From assembly GCA_029532415.1 (NCBI GenBank), contig JAQOTA010000015.1:1488001-1552000 (forward strand): DNA of 64,000 nt, in the 5' to 3' direction. Shown one piece after another: positions 35,937 to 45,849 of this stretch (the stretch's first letter is position 1; every line of letters begins with the position of its first letter). Source of the DNA: Marasmius tenuissimus (taxonomy: Eukaryota; Basidiomycota; Agaricomycetes; Agaricales; Marasmiaceae). A program made the translations under genes and the position numbers. Below the pieces are notes generated by a model. It did not search any database. It saw only the letters and a program-made list of their open reading frames with translations, and had not been told where the DNA came from.

Positions 35937-37291
35937 ATGACAGCGACACCCGTAAGACCACCCCTCCGTGAAGTCATAGTATCTCTAACAACAGATGGAT
36001 TCAGGAATACAACCTCGCCACCAACTATGCAGAGATGGATGTACGTACCGCTTCAACCTCGTTGTGTATCGATGGCTAACCTCAACGTCCTCTCATAGCG
36101 ACTCGCGGTACAGCACAAGATGTGGTGTCTTCTAATCGGCGGCCTTGTGCCAAAAGCCGTCCAGAGACTGGTTGAGCAAGCATCGTCTGGTCCAGCCGCG
36201 ACGATCATCGACGTGGGTTCTGGCTCCGGAATATGGTACGTGCTTTCGCGTTGCTACCCCCCTGACCCTCGGTTACTGTCAAGGCTGAGGAATCGTTGGA
36301 CCGCTAGGGCGACCAAGATGGCTAAAACATATCCAAATGCTCAAGTCGTCGGACTTGACCTGGTAAAGCAGACTTACTCGTAAACCTTTCCCATGGTCAG
36401 TCGTGGTCCTGCGCTCACTCTCGTCGTCTGTAGGAATGCACCACAGAATTTTAGGTGTGTATTCACACCGTCTATTTGACGCAGTGACTCGACTCGCAAT
36501 CCCAAAGCTTTGTGCAGGGCGACGTAGCAGTCACTCTCGGGGAGTTCAAGGGACAGGCAGATATCGTTCATTGTCGATGCGTCACCCAGCACGTAGGTGC
36601 CACGCATGCTCGCCGTCCTTCTTGTCTCACGTTGCCCGGTAGGTGAAAGACCCCCAGAACCTGGTCCGTCTGATGGCCGATTGCTTGAAACCTGGTAAGC
36701 AGTCTCTCACGTCGATTCTAGGCGATGGACACACACGAAGTACTTACGCACCCAGGTGGACTCTTGCTTCTCGCGGACGGTGATTGGGTGGCGTATGATC
36801 AGTCCAAGCAACTGGTTCTTCCAGTGGAATACGACAAAGCCACACGCAAGCTCATAAAGGACGGTAACCGGTCCTGGTACGCAGGCTGGCTATCGCTAGC
36901 TGGTCTAGGTACTAGGAGCTCGGAGTACCAGCGTATCGACCACCTCGTGAAAGGCTGTGAGGATTTTGACGAAGGGGACTCTAAGTTCTGTTCATATTTC
37001 AGTCCAGTCAACTGGTCTGGTAATGACATTGTTGATGGAGAGGAGTTGGGGAAGATTTTGGACGTCAATCAGAGAGTGAGTGGCGCCTCTGTGGAGATAT
37101 ACAATCGCCTCATGATCTTTCCCGTTGTTATCCAGGCTTTCTTGAGCGCCAGCAAAGGGACTCTGCGCAAGATTGGAATCCCTGAAGAGGCAATCGAAGA
37201 ATGGGCAGAGCGATACCTGGAAGACCTCGATAATAAACATTACTATAACATATGGTACTATATGACAGCCCAGAAGTCTATATGCGTCTAG
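35937..37291 (+). CDS. Class I SAM-dependent methyltransferase
   Basis: Seven or so exons give MTATPEYNLATNYAEMDRLA and VQHKMWCLLIGGLVPKAVQR, then the SAM-binding motif I IIDVGSGSGIWATKMAKTYP and motif II acidic end VVGLDL, FVQGDVAVTL, the post-motif GQADIVHCRCVTQHV and motif III CLKPGGLLLLADGDW. The exon with NAPQNFS is best joined by a donor after CAGACTTACTC (VGLDLVKQTYSNAPQNFS). The C-terminal half (SWYAGWLSLAGLGTRSSEYQ to EAIEEWAERYLEDLDNKHYY) resembles the large agaricomycete family of unassigned methyltransferases. The substrate cannot be named. The end is KSICV, stop 37289-37291; it converges on an F-box gene 126 bp away. Confidence 0.8.
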
Positions 37292-37417
37292 TCTATGTGT
37301 ATACGGGAATAAAGATACTCTAACAATAACAAATAACAGCCGAATCCACTCTATGTAGCAATTATAGAAAGGGTATCTGAATGATGGAGATACTTTTTGA
37401 GGAGCGGGACCATGGTC

Positions 37418-38993
37418 CTAGGTGCTCTGCAAAACACTCTTTATGTCACATATGGCTGTCTGAATGTCATGCCATTGTTCGTCGTGATCAGCCGCGCCAT
37501 CAACATGTTCTATGCACGGGAACAGAGCAGCGAGACACGACGCCATCGCCACTGTGTCCGGGGGAGCAAGGGTGGTGATGGTGATGTTACGGAGGGTGTT
37601 TTTGGGGACGGACGCTTTAAGAAGCTGGTCTACGGACGTCGAGGACGAGTCTATGGGTATAATGAGGTTCTTGAGGTTCGTAGGTTTACTGGAGAGGGAG
37701 GCGAGACCTTTGAGAGTCGCCTTTGGAGCCCATCGTGAGTCTATCGTAGGTACTGACCCGAAGTCCAAGTGAGCCAGCTTGGGCCACTGGGAACCGAGTG
37801 TTTCCAAGTCGTCGTCACGAACTAGGATCGGAGGGGTCGTATCAAAAACCATTCGTTGTAGGTCGCGAAGTCCGAACAGAGGCTGCAAGAGTTCGAATCT
37901 CAAGAGAGAGTCGAATTCGTTGACAGGGGTCTCAACATCGTTACTGTCGTTGGAAGGGATATGTCCTATCTGACTATCCAAGCCGAAATCGTCTGTGTCG
38001 AGATGGTAATCTATCGTGAAGTCATGGAGATTGGGGGTTCTATCCTTCATAACATTAAATAGCGTGATCCATGCGTCGTCTGACTGAGCCACGGGCTCAA
38101 CATCGAGGTATATCGTGTGCAATCTGGTGGATTGCATTTTTTTTAGGATAGCACCGACGAGTGAAGTGCCTGAACGGATGTTCAAAGATTGAAGGGAAGG
38201 AAAGCAGATGGAGCTGTCCATAGCTGCCCACCTGGACGCCAAATCTGCCGCACGGATGTGCGTAGCATGAACTTCCAAGTGGGCAAGTTCTGGAAACGTG
38301 GAGATGGCGGCGAGAGTATCTGCGGTCAAGTACACGCTCAAGCGCAGAGAAAGGGAATGAAGCCGAGATGATACGGCAACGGCGCGGTTCAGTGCTTCTG
38401 AGGCGGAACCACGAAGACTGAGGGATGTGAGACTTGGCAAGTTGGCCAGGTAGTCGCAGGCGGCGTGGTTGGCGTTACTGAAAGTGGGAGGGTGGAAGCT
38501 CAGGTCCATGTCGAGGCTCTTCAACACGGTACTGGGCCCTAAAGTGTGACAAAGAGTGTGGCAGTTCAGGAGTGTAAGTTGGACGGTGGCCAGTTGGGCA
38601 AAGAGTCCGCCATCTGCTGAGAGTAATGAAGATAGCTGCGAGTGAAGTTGCAGATTTCGCTTTTGCACAATATGCTTCACCCGAGGTGCATAGTTACGAA
38701 GTGCCCTCAGGTCAGGCGACACAGGTGACTCAAGGACCTTGTTGACAGCGTCAAACAAGTTCTAAGGAGACAAAACAAGTTCAACTCACATATACGCCAT
38801 TAACTTGAATTATTCCTGGAATGAGCTGCAGTAACGGGGTGACATCTGTAAGACGGTACCAGAGGCGATCCAGAGCGGGGTCTCGCCATGTCTTACAAGT
38901 CCTTGCGACCCTAGTGAGCGTGTCGCTGCCGAAGTCAAGACATAAGTCAAAGACGAGTTGGATTATTTCGTCGATGACCAGAACTTGATGCAT
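37418..38993 (-). CDS. F-box protein with LRR-type C-terminus and very short intron
   Basis: Start ATG 38993 gives MHQVLVIDEIIQLVFDLCLD, the F-box-like helix pair typical of agaricomycetes (TRVARTCKTWRDPALDRLW), expected to bind Skp1. After an interruption at 38762-38789 the second exon continues NLFDAVNKVLESPVSPDLRA and a leucine-patterned region (LKSLDMDLSFHPP; LPSLTSLSLRGSA; LHSLSLRLSVYLT; LAHLEVHATHI; LQSLNIRSG; LAHLDFGSVP; LKNLIIPIDSS), ending ICDIKSVLQST. The 28-nt gap has GT..AG ends and phase 0, and is required because the frame otherwise stops at TGA (VYVS*). It is either an exceptionally short intron or a small disabling indel. It is divergent from PRO1. Confidence 0.78.
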
Positions 38994-39226
38994 CGGAACC
39001 CCCACAGCGAATTTTTACGGAGAAGAAGGAGAAGCAAGAAAAATCGAAACAGTTCCACGTGGGATGTTCTCGAGGGCGCAGTGGCAGTGTCATTGTGTTT
39101 CACTGTGTATGTCCAGTTGTCCATGTTGTCGCTTTTCCTTACCGATTCACCATCTTTTGAACATGACCACCATCAACGCAGATCTCAAAATTTCGAGCTC
39201 ACTTCGGATAAGTCAATCGTTCAAGA
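38994..39226. promoter_or_regulatory. Bidirectional promoter region, F-box gene / PRO1
   Basis: These 233 bp separate the divergent starts. An upstream out-of-frame ATG open frame (39163 onward) overlaps the PRO1 start; whether it is a uORF is unknown. Confidence 0.4.
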
Positions 39227-40935
39227 ATGGCGAGGCGCAGCTCTCCGTGCACAATCGTAATCAAACTGGGTAATCACCATGCTTTTCTTGATCATGATGA
39301 TCTGTGTTGATACTGGGCTGTAGGGACATCTTCCATTGTTCATGAAGAATCACATCAACCATTACTCTCGACTCTCTCTTCAGTGGTCGAAACCGTTGTG
39401 AATCTACGCGCGCAAGGTCACAAGGTTGTTCTCGTCAGTTCTGGTGCGATTGGCGTTGGCTTGAAGCGAATGAACATCCCTAGTAGACCCAAGAGTCTAT
39501 CCGGCAAACAAGTGCGTACTCCACAGGGCACACCTTCACGTTGTGTTTGAGACAGAAAACTTCTAGGCACTGGCAGCTATCGGCCAAGGTCGTCTTATCG
39601 CACTGTGGGATGATCTCTTCGGACACCTTGAGCAGCCGATCGCCCAAGTTCTGTTGACCCGTGGAGACATATCGGATGTATGTCTGGACGCTTGCACTCG
39701 TATCATCCTCATTTATTGACACCGAACAGCGCACACGATACCTCAACGCTGTCAATACCCTAAAGGAGCTTCTGTCAATGGGCGTTGTTCCAATCGTGAA
39801 TGAAAATGATACAATTTCTGTCAGCGTACGTGCGTTCCATTCCATGGTGTACCCCAATTTGCCGACTCAAATACGAAAAGGAAATAAAATTTGGAGACAA
39901 TGATACGTTATCAGCAATCACCTCTTCAATGATACACGCCGACTATCTATTTCTTCTCACCGATGTCGATGGGCTATACACAGGCAACCCCCGGAAAGAC
40001 TCTTCAGCAAAGTTCATTGAAGTCGTCACTTCGATACCGGCAATCCGATCTCAAGGTGCTTCATCGCGTACTTCGCTCTCTTCGCAACATTTTTCACTGA
40101 TTCTGCTCAGTCAGCACCACAACGCTGGGATCCAGCCTCGGCACAGGTGGAATGGAAACGAAAATCATCGCTGCCGAAATTGCTACAGGCGCTGGTGTCT
40201 CGACTATTATAACTTCTAGCAAGCGCCCTGAAAATATCTTCAGCATCATAGAGTATCACAACTCGATGAAACAGACACTAACTCCGGAAATACCAGCACA
40301 TTCCTCGACTGAGACGACTTCGCGGTCACCACCAGAGCTTCAGAGACCTCCACACACACTATTTGTTCCATCACCAGCACCCATGACAGATATGAAGTCT
40401 TGGACAGCCCACACGCTGTTTCCTGCTGGGAGCGTCGTCATTGACGGCGGCGCTTGGCGGGTCTTGTCAAGAAGGGAATCTGGTGGGCGCCTCCTAGCCG
40501 CTGGCGTTCTCGGCACGATTGGTGCCTTTGCGTCCGGACAAGCGGTACGGATTGTGGTATTGAAGGAACCCGGATCAGTATCTCTCGACGCACAGGAAGG
40601 AAGCTATAGTGCATATTCTACACGTCCGAGCTCTCCTACAAGCCAGGGCGAGTCAGAGGCACTGTCGCGGTCCGCCTCGAGCGGTGACTTGACAGCTCCG
40701 CCAGAGGACGAACAACTCAGTGATGCCGACGTTGTTGAGGTCGGCAGAGGTTTAGCAAACTATAACTCTGTGCAGATATCGAGGGTGAAAGGAAACAATA
40801 GGTAAGCTCTCTCCGGCTTCCTCTTGCCCCTCTACTAATCTGCATTAACATTACAGCTCCCGTATCACCAAACTTCTGGGCTATGCCGATTCCGAGTACG
40901 TCGTTGAGAATATAACAATACGTGTAGCCCCATAA
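39227..40935 (+). CDS. PRO1: Glutamate 5-kinase with PUA domain
   Basis: This enzyme phosphorylates glutamate to gamma-glutamyl phosphate, the first step of proline synthesis. Start [15 protein letters not shown] joins across an intron to [15 protein letters not shown]. The amino-acid-kinase fold follows: [125 protein letters not shown]. The C-terminal PUA domain includes [20 protein letters not shown] and [20 protein letters not shown], ending with [21 protein letters not shown] Ser-rich insert (about 40 aa) interrupts the PUA domain. The upstream ATG at 39163 is out of frame, so 39227 was chosen. PRS follows 335 bp downstream on the same strand. Confidence 0.95.
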
Positions 40936-41270
40936 GCAGATTGCAGTCAAATATTGAACAACGTGTGCAGGTATGATCCTGTGGTTGGTTGGGCTTGTGC
41001 GGTTCAAAAATGTGTATGTTGCTGTACGTACTTATACACTCAAGGAAGCTTTATCGAGAGTCGGGAGGTCCGGTTTAGTGCCGGGACCAACCAGATGTGG
41101 AGTGGCTGTGTCAAAATTTTTCTTGAAATTCCGGGCCGTGCTCATGCTTTCATCACTTCCACTGAACTTATTCTGACGACTGTTACCCCCTCCCTCTTTC
41201 CTCTCCTCACACGACCTGGTTACATTTTATGCACTCGTAGTGCAGGACTTCACTCTTTACGACCCCCGCG
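40936..41270. other. Intergenic region between PRO1 and PRS
   Basis: This contains the PRO1 3' UTR and the PRS promoter, with pyrimidine-rich tracts just before 41270. No gene was recognised. Confidence 0.45.
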
Positions 41271-42611
41271 ATGTATCACAATAACTCCATCAGAATCTTG
41301 ACGGGTACGTTGCTCACTCTCCTCTCCATCGGCTTTTGTGCCAACTCTTTTACAGGGAACAGTCACCCGGAGCTTGCGCAAGCAGTCTCTGATCGGTGAG
41401 CTGCTGCTTTCTAAAGTCGCAGCTTCTATCTCTCTTCAACTGGCCATTCACCCGATTCCTGCAGGCTCGGCGTGCCCCTCGTTCGTTGTACCGCTCGGAA
41501 ATTTTCCAATGGCGAAATCGATGTCAAGATTTTTGAATCCGTCCGAGAGGAAGACGTGTTCATCATTCAATCGGGATGTGGCGACGCCAACGACAACCTT
41601 ATGGAACTCCTCATACTTATCTCGGCGTGCAAAACAGCATCGGCGAGACGTATCACCGCAGTTATACCCTGTTTTCCCTACGCTAGAATGGACAAAAAGG
41701 ACAAGTCGAGGGCACCTATCACTGCAAAACTCGTAGCAAACATGCTCGTAGTTGCCGGTTGCGACCATGTCATTACTATGGATCTACATGCCAGTCAGAT
41801 CCAGGGTTTCTTCGACATACCTGTCGACAACCTTTACTCCGAGCCTTTGATGTTGTCATACATCAAATGGAAAATTCCTGAGTGGAGAAACAGTATAATT
41901 GTCAGTCCAGATGCTGGGGGTGCGAAACGGTGAGTTGCGCAAATTCCGACGGTCTCAATATGACCCGTGCTGACGTTCCTCAGGGTGACCGCAATCGCTG
42001 ACAAGCTTGGAGTTGAATTTGCACTCATTCATCGGAAACGCGATAGAAAGACCGACAACGCTCCTGAGCACATGGAAATCCTTGTTGGTGATGTTCAAGA
42101 CAAGGTGAGTTCCTCGAGCCATCAATGGGTATATTTCCTCGATCCTGAGCATCTGTCCCAGGTTGCTATCCTTGTTGATGACATGATTGACACGGGGAAG
42201 ACTCTCACCCTCGCTGCGAAAACATTACATGAAAAGGGCGCACGTTCGGTCCATGCCCTAATATCCCATGGTCAGGATCAGGTCTTTTTGTTCTCCGCCG
42301 AGCCACAGGCGCTCATGATCATGTTCTAGGCTTGCTTTCGGAGACAAATCTTAGCCTCATCGACTCGCTTCCCTTGAAGCAACTCGTGGTAAGCGCACCC
42401 ATATTGCACTGAGCGAGTTTTGGTGACGCCAGTCTGTGTTCAGGTCACTAATTCTATCCCTCAAACAAAAAACAAGGACAGCTGTTCCAAGCTTACAGTC
42501 ATTGACGTCAGTCCGACGATTGCTGAGAGTATACGCCGTATGCACAACGGGGAGAGCATAAGTCTACTCTTTGGACCCTGGGCTGAGTCGGGCAACATCG
42601 ACCTGATATAA
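41271..42611 (+). CDS. PRS: Ribose-phosphate pyrophosphokinase (PRPP synthetase)
   Basis: This makes PRPP from ribose-5-phosphate and ATP for nucleotide, His and Trp synthesis. Exons join [12 protein letters not shown] with [13 protein letters not shown] and [18 protein letters not shown], then [20 protein letters not shown], the catalytic flexible loop region [58 protein letters not shown], the PRPP-binding loop [20 protein letters not shown] and [20 protein letters not shown], ending [15 protein letters not shown]. Length (about 320 aa) matches a class I synthetase without the long inserts found in some yeast paralogues. Fungi usually have several copies; which one this is cannot be told. 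Confidence 0.95.
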
Positions 42612-43027
42612 TTTAGCATCCATAGAACAAATATCTGTAATTTGCTGTGTAGTTGTAATTCTCTAGACATCGATATCCCTTGCAAGTTGGTTGTATAACA
42701 AGATGCTGGTCAGTGGCAGCGCCAGAATTACTCAGCCCTTGTCCCTGGTCAAAGTGGCTGTGAAGTTACACTTTAGCTCACTGTACTACCGCAAGAGGGC
42801 TCAATTATTGGGGAAGTAATGACCTTTAAAAAACTAACTTTGAGATTGGTAGTTCGGAGGTGTGGCCACTGGCAACGAACGGTACTTACCGGTCCGGGGT
42901 GCTCGAATTGATTCCGGTCCCGGTCGCGCAAACAACGGCAAACGCACTCTGTCTTCCTTCGTTCCACAACCTCAACAACCTCCCCGACTCTTCCTCCCAC
43001 CCTCCTAAGGATCATCCAAGAGCCCTA
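42612..43027. other. Intergenic region between PRS and CID gene
   Basis: This holds a 3' UTR and promoter, pyrimidine-rich just before 43020. No gene was recognised. Confidence 0.45.
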
Positions 43028-45466
43028 ATGGCTCAGTTAGACGTGAGTATCTCAACATTTTGTACATTTTCTCAGTATATGACATCCGTGACAGGATTTC
43101 GAAACATTGTTGAAGGAGGTCGTGCAAGCAAAGCGATTATCAGCTTCAAAAATGACTAAACTGACCGACGTTGCGATGAAGTTGATGGAGGTACGCCCCA
43201 TACCGGTCTTATGCGATACTAGCTCTGACAAACACCTCGGATCTCTTTCCAGGAGGATACCCAACTTGTGTCTATTCTCTACCGTACCCACAAATCATTG
43301 TCATCTTCGGCCAAAATATCGAGTTTATACGTCTTTGATGCCTTGGCTCGTGCCGCAAAACACCAAGTCAACAAACAAAACCTTACTGGAAACATAAACT
43401 CTTCGAAAGGCAACTCCGCTACCTTTCTCTTGAGAGTCGAGGGCATACTGGAAGGGCTTTTTCGGGAAGTCATTGCTGCCAAAAGCCCCGAATTGAAGGT
43501 TAGTGGACCACGGCCTATATCACGTCCAGTAGACCTTCTCGTTCGATTTTTTTAACTCGGAGGCAGCATTCATGCTGTCTCGACAATCACGTCAATGTCC
43601 GTTCGGAACAAGAACACGAACAAGCCCTACGCCGATAGCTAAATTTGGTGTTGGTACATGTCGTGCAGTGTCTTTCTTCCGGCGGAGCGCTTCATCGTTC
43701 GTATTACGTGGAGCAGTGCCCTCATTCCTGATGTTCCCCCCTGGATGCACTCATGTTGAACGATTGCCTGTCGATGTCCTCACATGACTGTTGTCTTGAT
43801 AGCTTTTCTTGTTTTCTAATTTTTCCACATGAATAAGCAGTCCTAATCGATACGTGTTTTTTCCTTGCAGGAAAAGGCGAAAAAGGTTCTCGATATATGG
43901 ACCAAGGGTAATACCTTCCCTTCCGCGATATTGACGCGGCTGGGAGCCATACTTGAGGGGAAAGAAAGCCAAGGTACATGAGAATCATTCTCAGATTTAT
44001 TTTCATGTCTGACGAGTTCTCGTACAGAACCTCCTGCCAAGCCACCGCATGCTACCTCTGATCCACGGGTTGCTGCACAAGCCACGAATGCGCCAGCGGC
44101 AGTACCGTCCCCACCATCCACAACAACCACAACTCCCCCAAGCCAGTCGCCTCTCCCAAATCCACAGTCCGCGTTACTGGCGCTATTGGCTCAGGCGGCA
44201 AATGCCGGAACCAAGCAGCCAGGGTGAGTTGCTTACTTATCATGGAGTTGGATCGGCCTTCTAATAGTTCGCAGGGCAACACCGACACCACCTCCAATAG
44301 CAGAGCCGCCTCCATCACAACAGTTGGACGTTTCGCAGTTATCCCTACTCCAGCAATTAGCTCAGACTGCAAAGCTGGGCAGTACCGCTTCGAATCCGAT
44401 CCCAGTGTTCAATCCTGTTCCACCAGTAGCATCTGATATAGATCATGGTCAATCTGGGCTCTCTCGAGATGAGTCCAACGGATCGCGAATGAAAGACGGC
44501 CAGTATGACCGATATGATAGTTCTGATCGCAGAGATTACAATAGCCATCACTATGATCATGTTGGTAATCCTAGAGGCGGCTTCCGAGGTGGACGCGGTC
44601 GAGGCTTTCGAGACAGAGATTCTCGTTCACCTCTACAGAGGACAACTCACCGAAGTCGCTCTAGAAGTCCAACAAGTAGATATGGAGCTCGGAGAGATAT
44701 AAAGCCTTATAGCCCTCCTCGAAGACCCTCAATGAGCACCTTGTCATCCCACGAACGAAACGTCGCTGAATCTCAGTCGACTGCCGGACGCGAAACCGAC
44801 GAGTTCGGGAGAGAGAGACGCTCTGAGGAGGAAGGTCCTGCAGTACAGGAACCTGCAGTTGCACAGCCGGAAGCTCGAACTCCTGTGCCCACAGATCCAC
44901 GACGGCAACCGCAGCCTTCGACCCAATCTCCGCCCCCTTCCCAAACTCCCGTTGTTCAGCCTCCTCCTCAAGACGTCTCGTCATCCTCACAACCTATCAA
45001 TACAGGCTTTGGCTTGGAACACTTCGATCCGACCACTTTCGACTTTACCTCCCCGATGGCCTGGCAGACGCTTGGGGAGATGTGGCAGGTCTCGAATGGG
45101 ACAATGCCTTCGGCAGAGCAGCTCATGCAGTTTGTAATGAGCATGGGCATGGCTGCGATGAACCCGCAGGTGAATGGGATGGGTCAAGATTGGAACCAGT
45201 CCGCTGGGTGGAACAACGGTTCTGCGTATCAGTCCGAACCTCAGAGTCGAGGACGGGGTACATGGGCCGGGAGAGGCGGGCACTCGTCCAGAGGGAGAGG
45301 GGGCTACAACTCATACGGAGGAGGTCAGAGTGAAGCAAGAGTCGTTGCAGGGGAAGATAGTTCAGCCTTGAATGATAACAACTCCGGCACGGGTGGTCGG
45401 ATGCAACGTGTGGGAGATAGGTGGATGTTTGTCCGGGACTCCGATGCTACAGCTGTGTCCTCATAG
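43028..45466 (+). CDS. RNA polymerase II CTD-interacting (CID) protein with RG/SR-rich tail
   Basis: The N-terminal CID domain (residues about 5-140) reads DFETLLKEVVQAKRLSASKM, TDVAMKLMEEDTQLVSILYR, THKSLSSSAKISSLYVFDAL, RVEGILEGLFREVIAAKSPE, then (after an unusually long intron, 43500-43870) EKAKKVLDIWTKGNTFPSAI. CID domains bind the phosphorylated CTD of RNA polymerase II, as in Nrd1/Seb1 and SCAF4/8. The rest is low complexity: Pro/Gln-rich segments, an RGG region (GGFRGGRGRGFRDRDSRSP), SR repeats and a second RG patch near the end. I found no RRM, which separates it from Nrd1 and Seb1; it may act in termination or splicing coupling. The stop is at 45464-45466. Confidence 0.85.
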
Positions 45467-45849
45467 CAGGCCTTATACTTATTCTGTTACTTTTCAGTGA
45501 GGTTCCCATTATACGTTGTATTTTTTCATTGTTGTATTAGCCTCCAGTTCAAACGTTGAAGACTCCATGCACTGTCGCCTGTACATTAACTTATGCTATC
45601 TCAGTAGTAGTTTCGTTGACTTATTTGCATTATGAATATGGCTATTACCTTTCATGTTCGTTATAATCGTCTGGAAGGGCTCAATAAGAGCACCAGTTGA
45701 ATCGAATGGAAATGACTTTGTAAGCGTTGAATTGCGTGACTCAGCAGCCCTTTAGCGACGCGTGATGTAACGCGACCGTGACGTTGAAACCTTCCTCCCA
45801 TCCACCATCACCCCAGTCCGCCCGCACAAGCGAGTGCACTGTCTTCGTC
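45467..45849. other. Intergenic region upstream of DNMT5
   Basis: This holds the CID-gene 3' UTR and the DNMT5 promoter. The frame is open upstream of the DNMT5 ATG to about 45778, but without an ATG. No regulatory element was recognised. Confidence 0.45.

Noticed and set aside
43500..43870. Possible intronic box C/D snoRNA in the CID-gene intron
   Set aside because: A TGATGT near 43731 resembles box C, but no matching D box with terminal stem was found.
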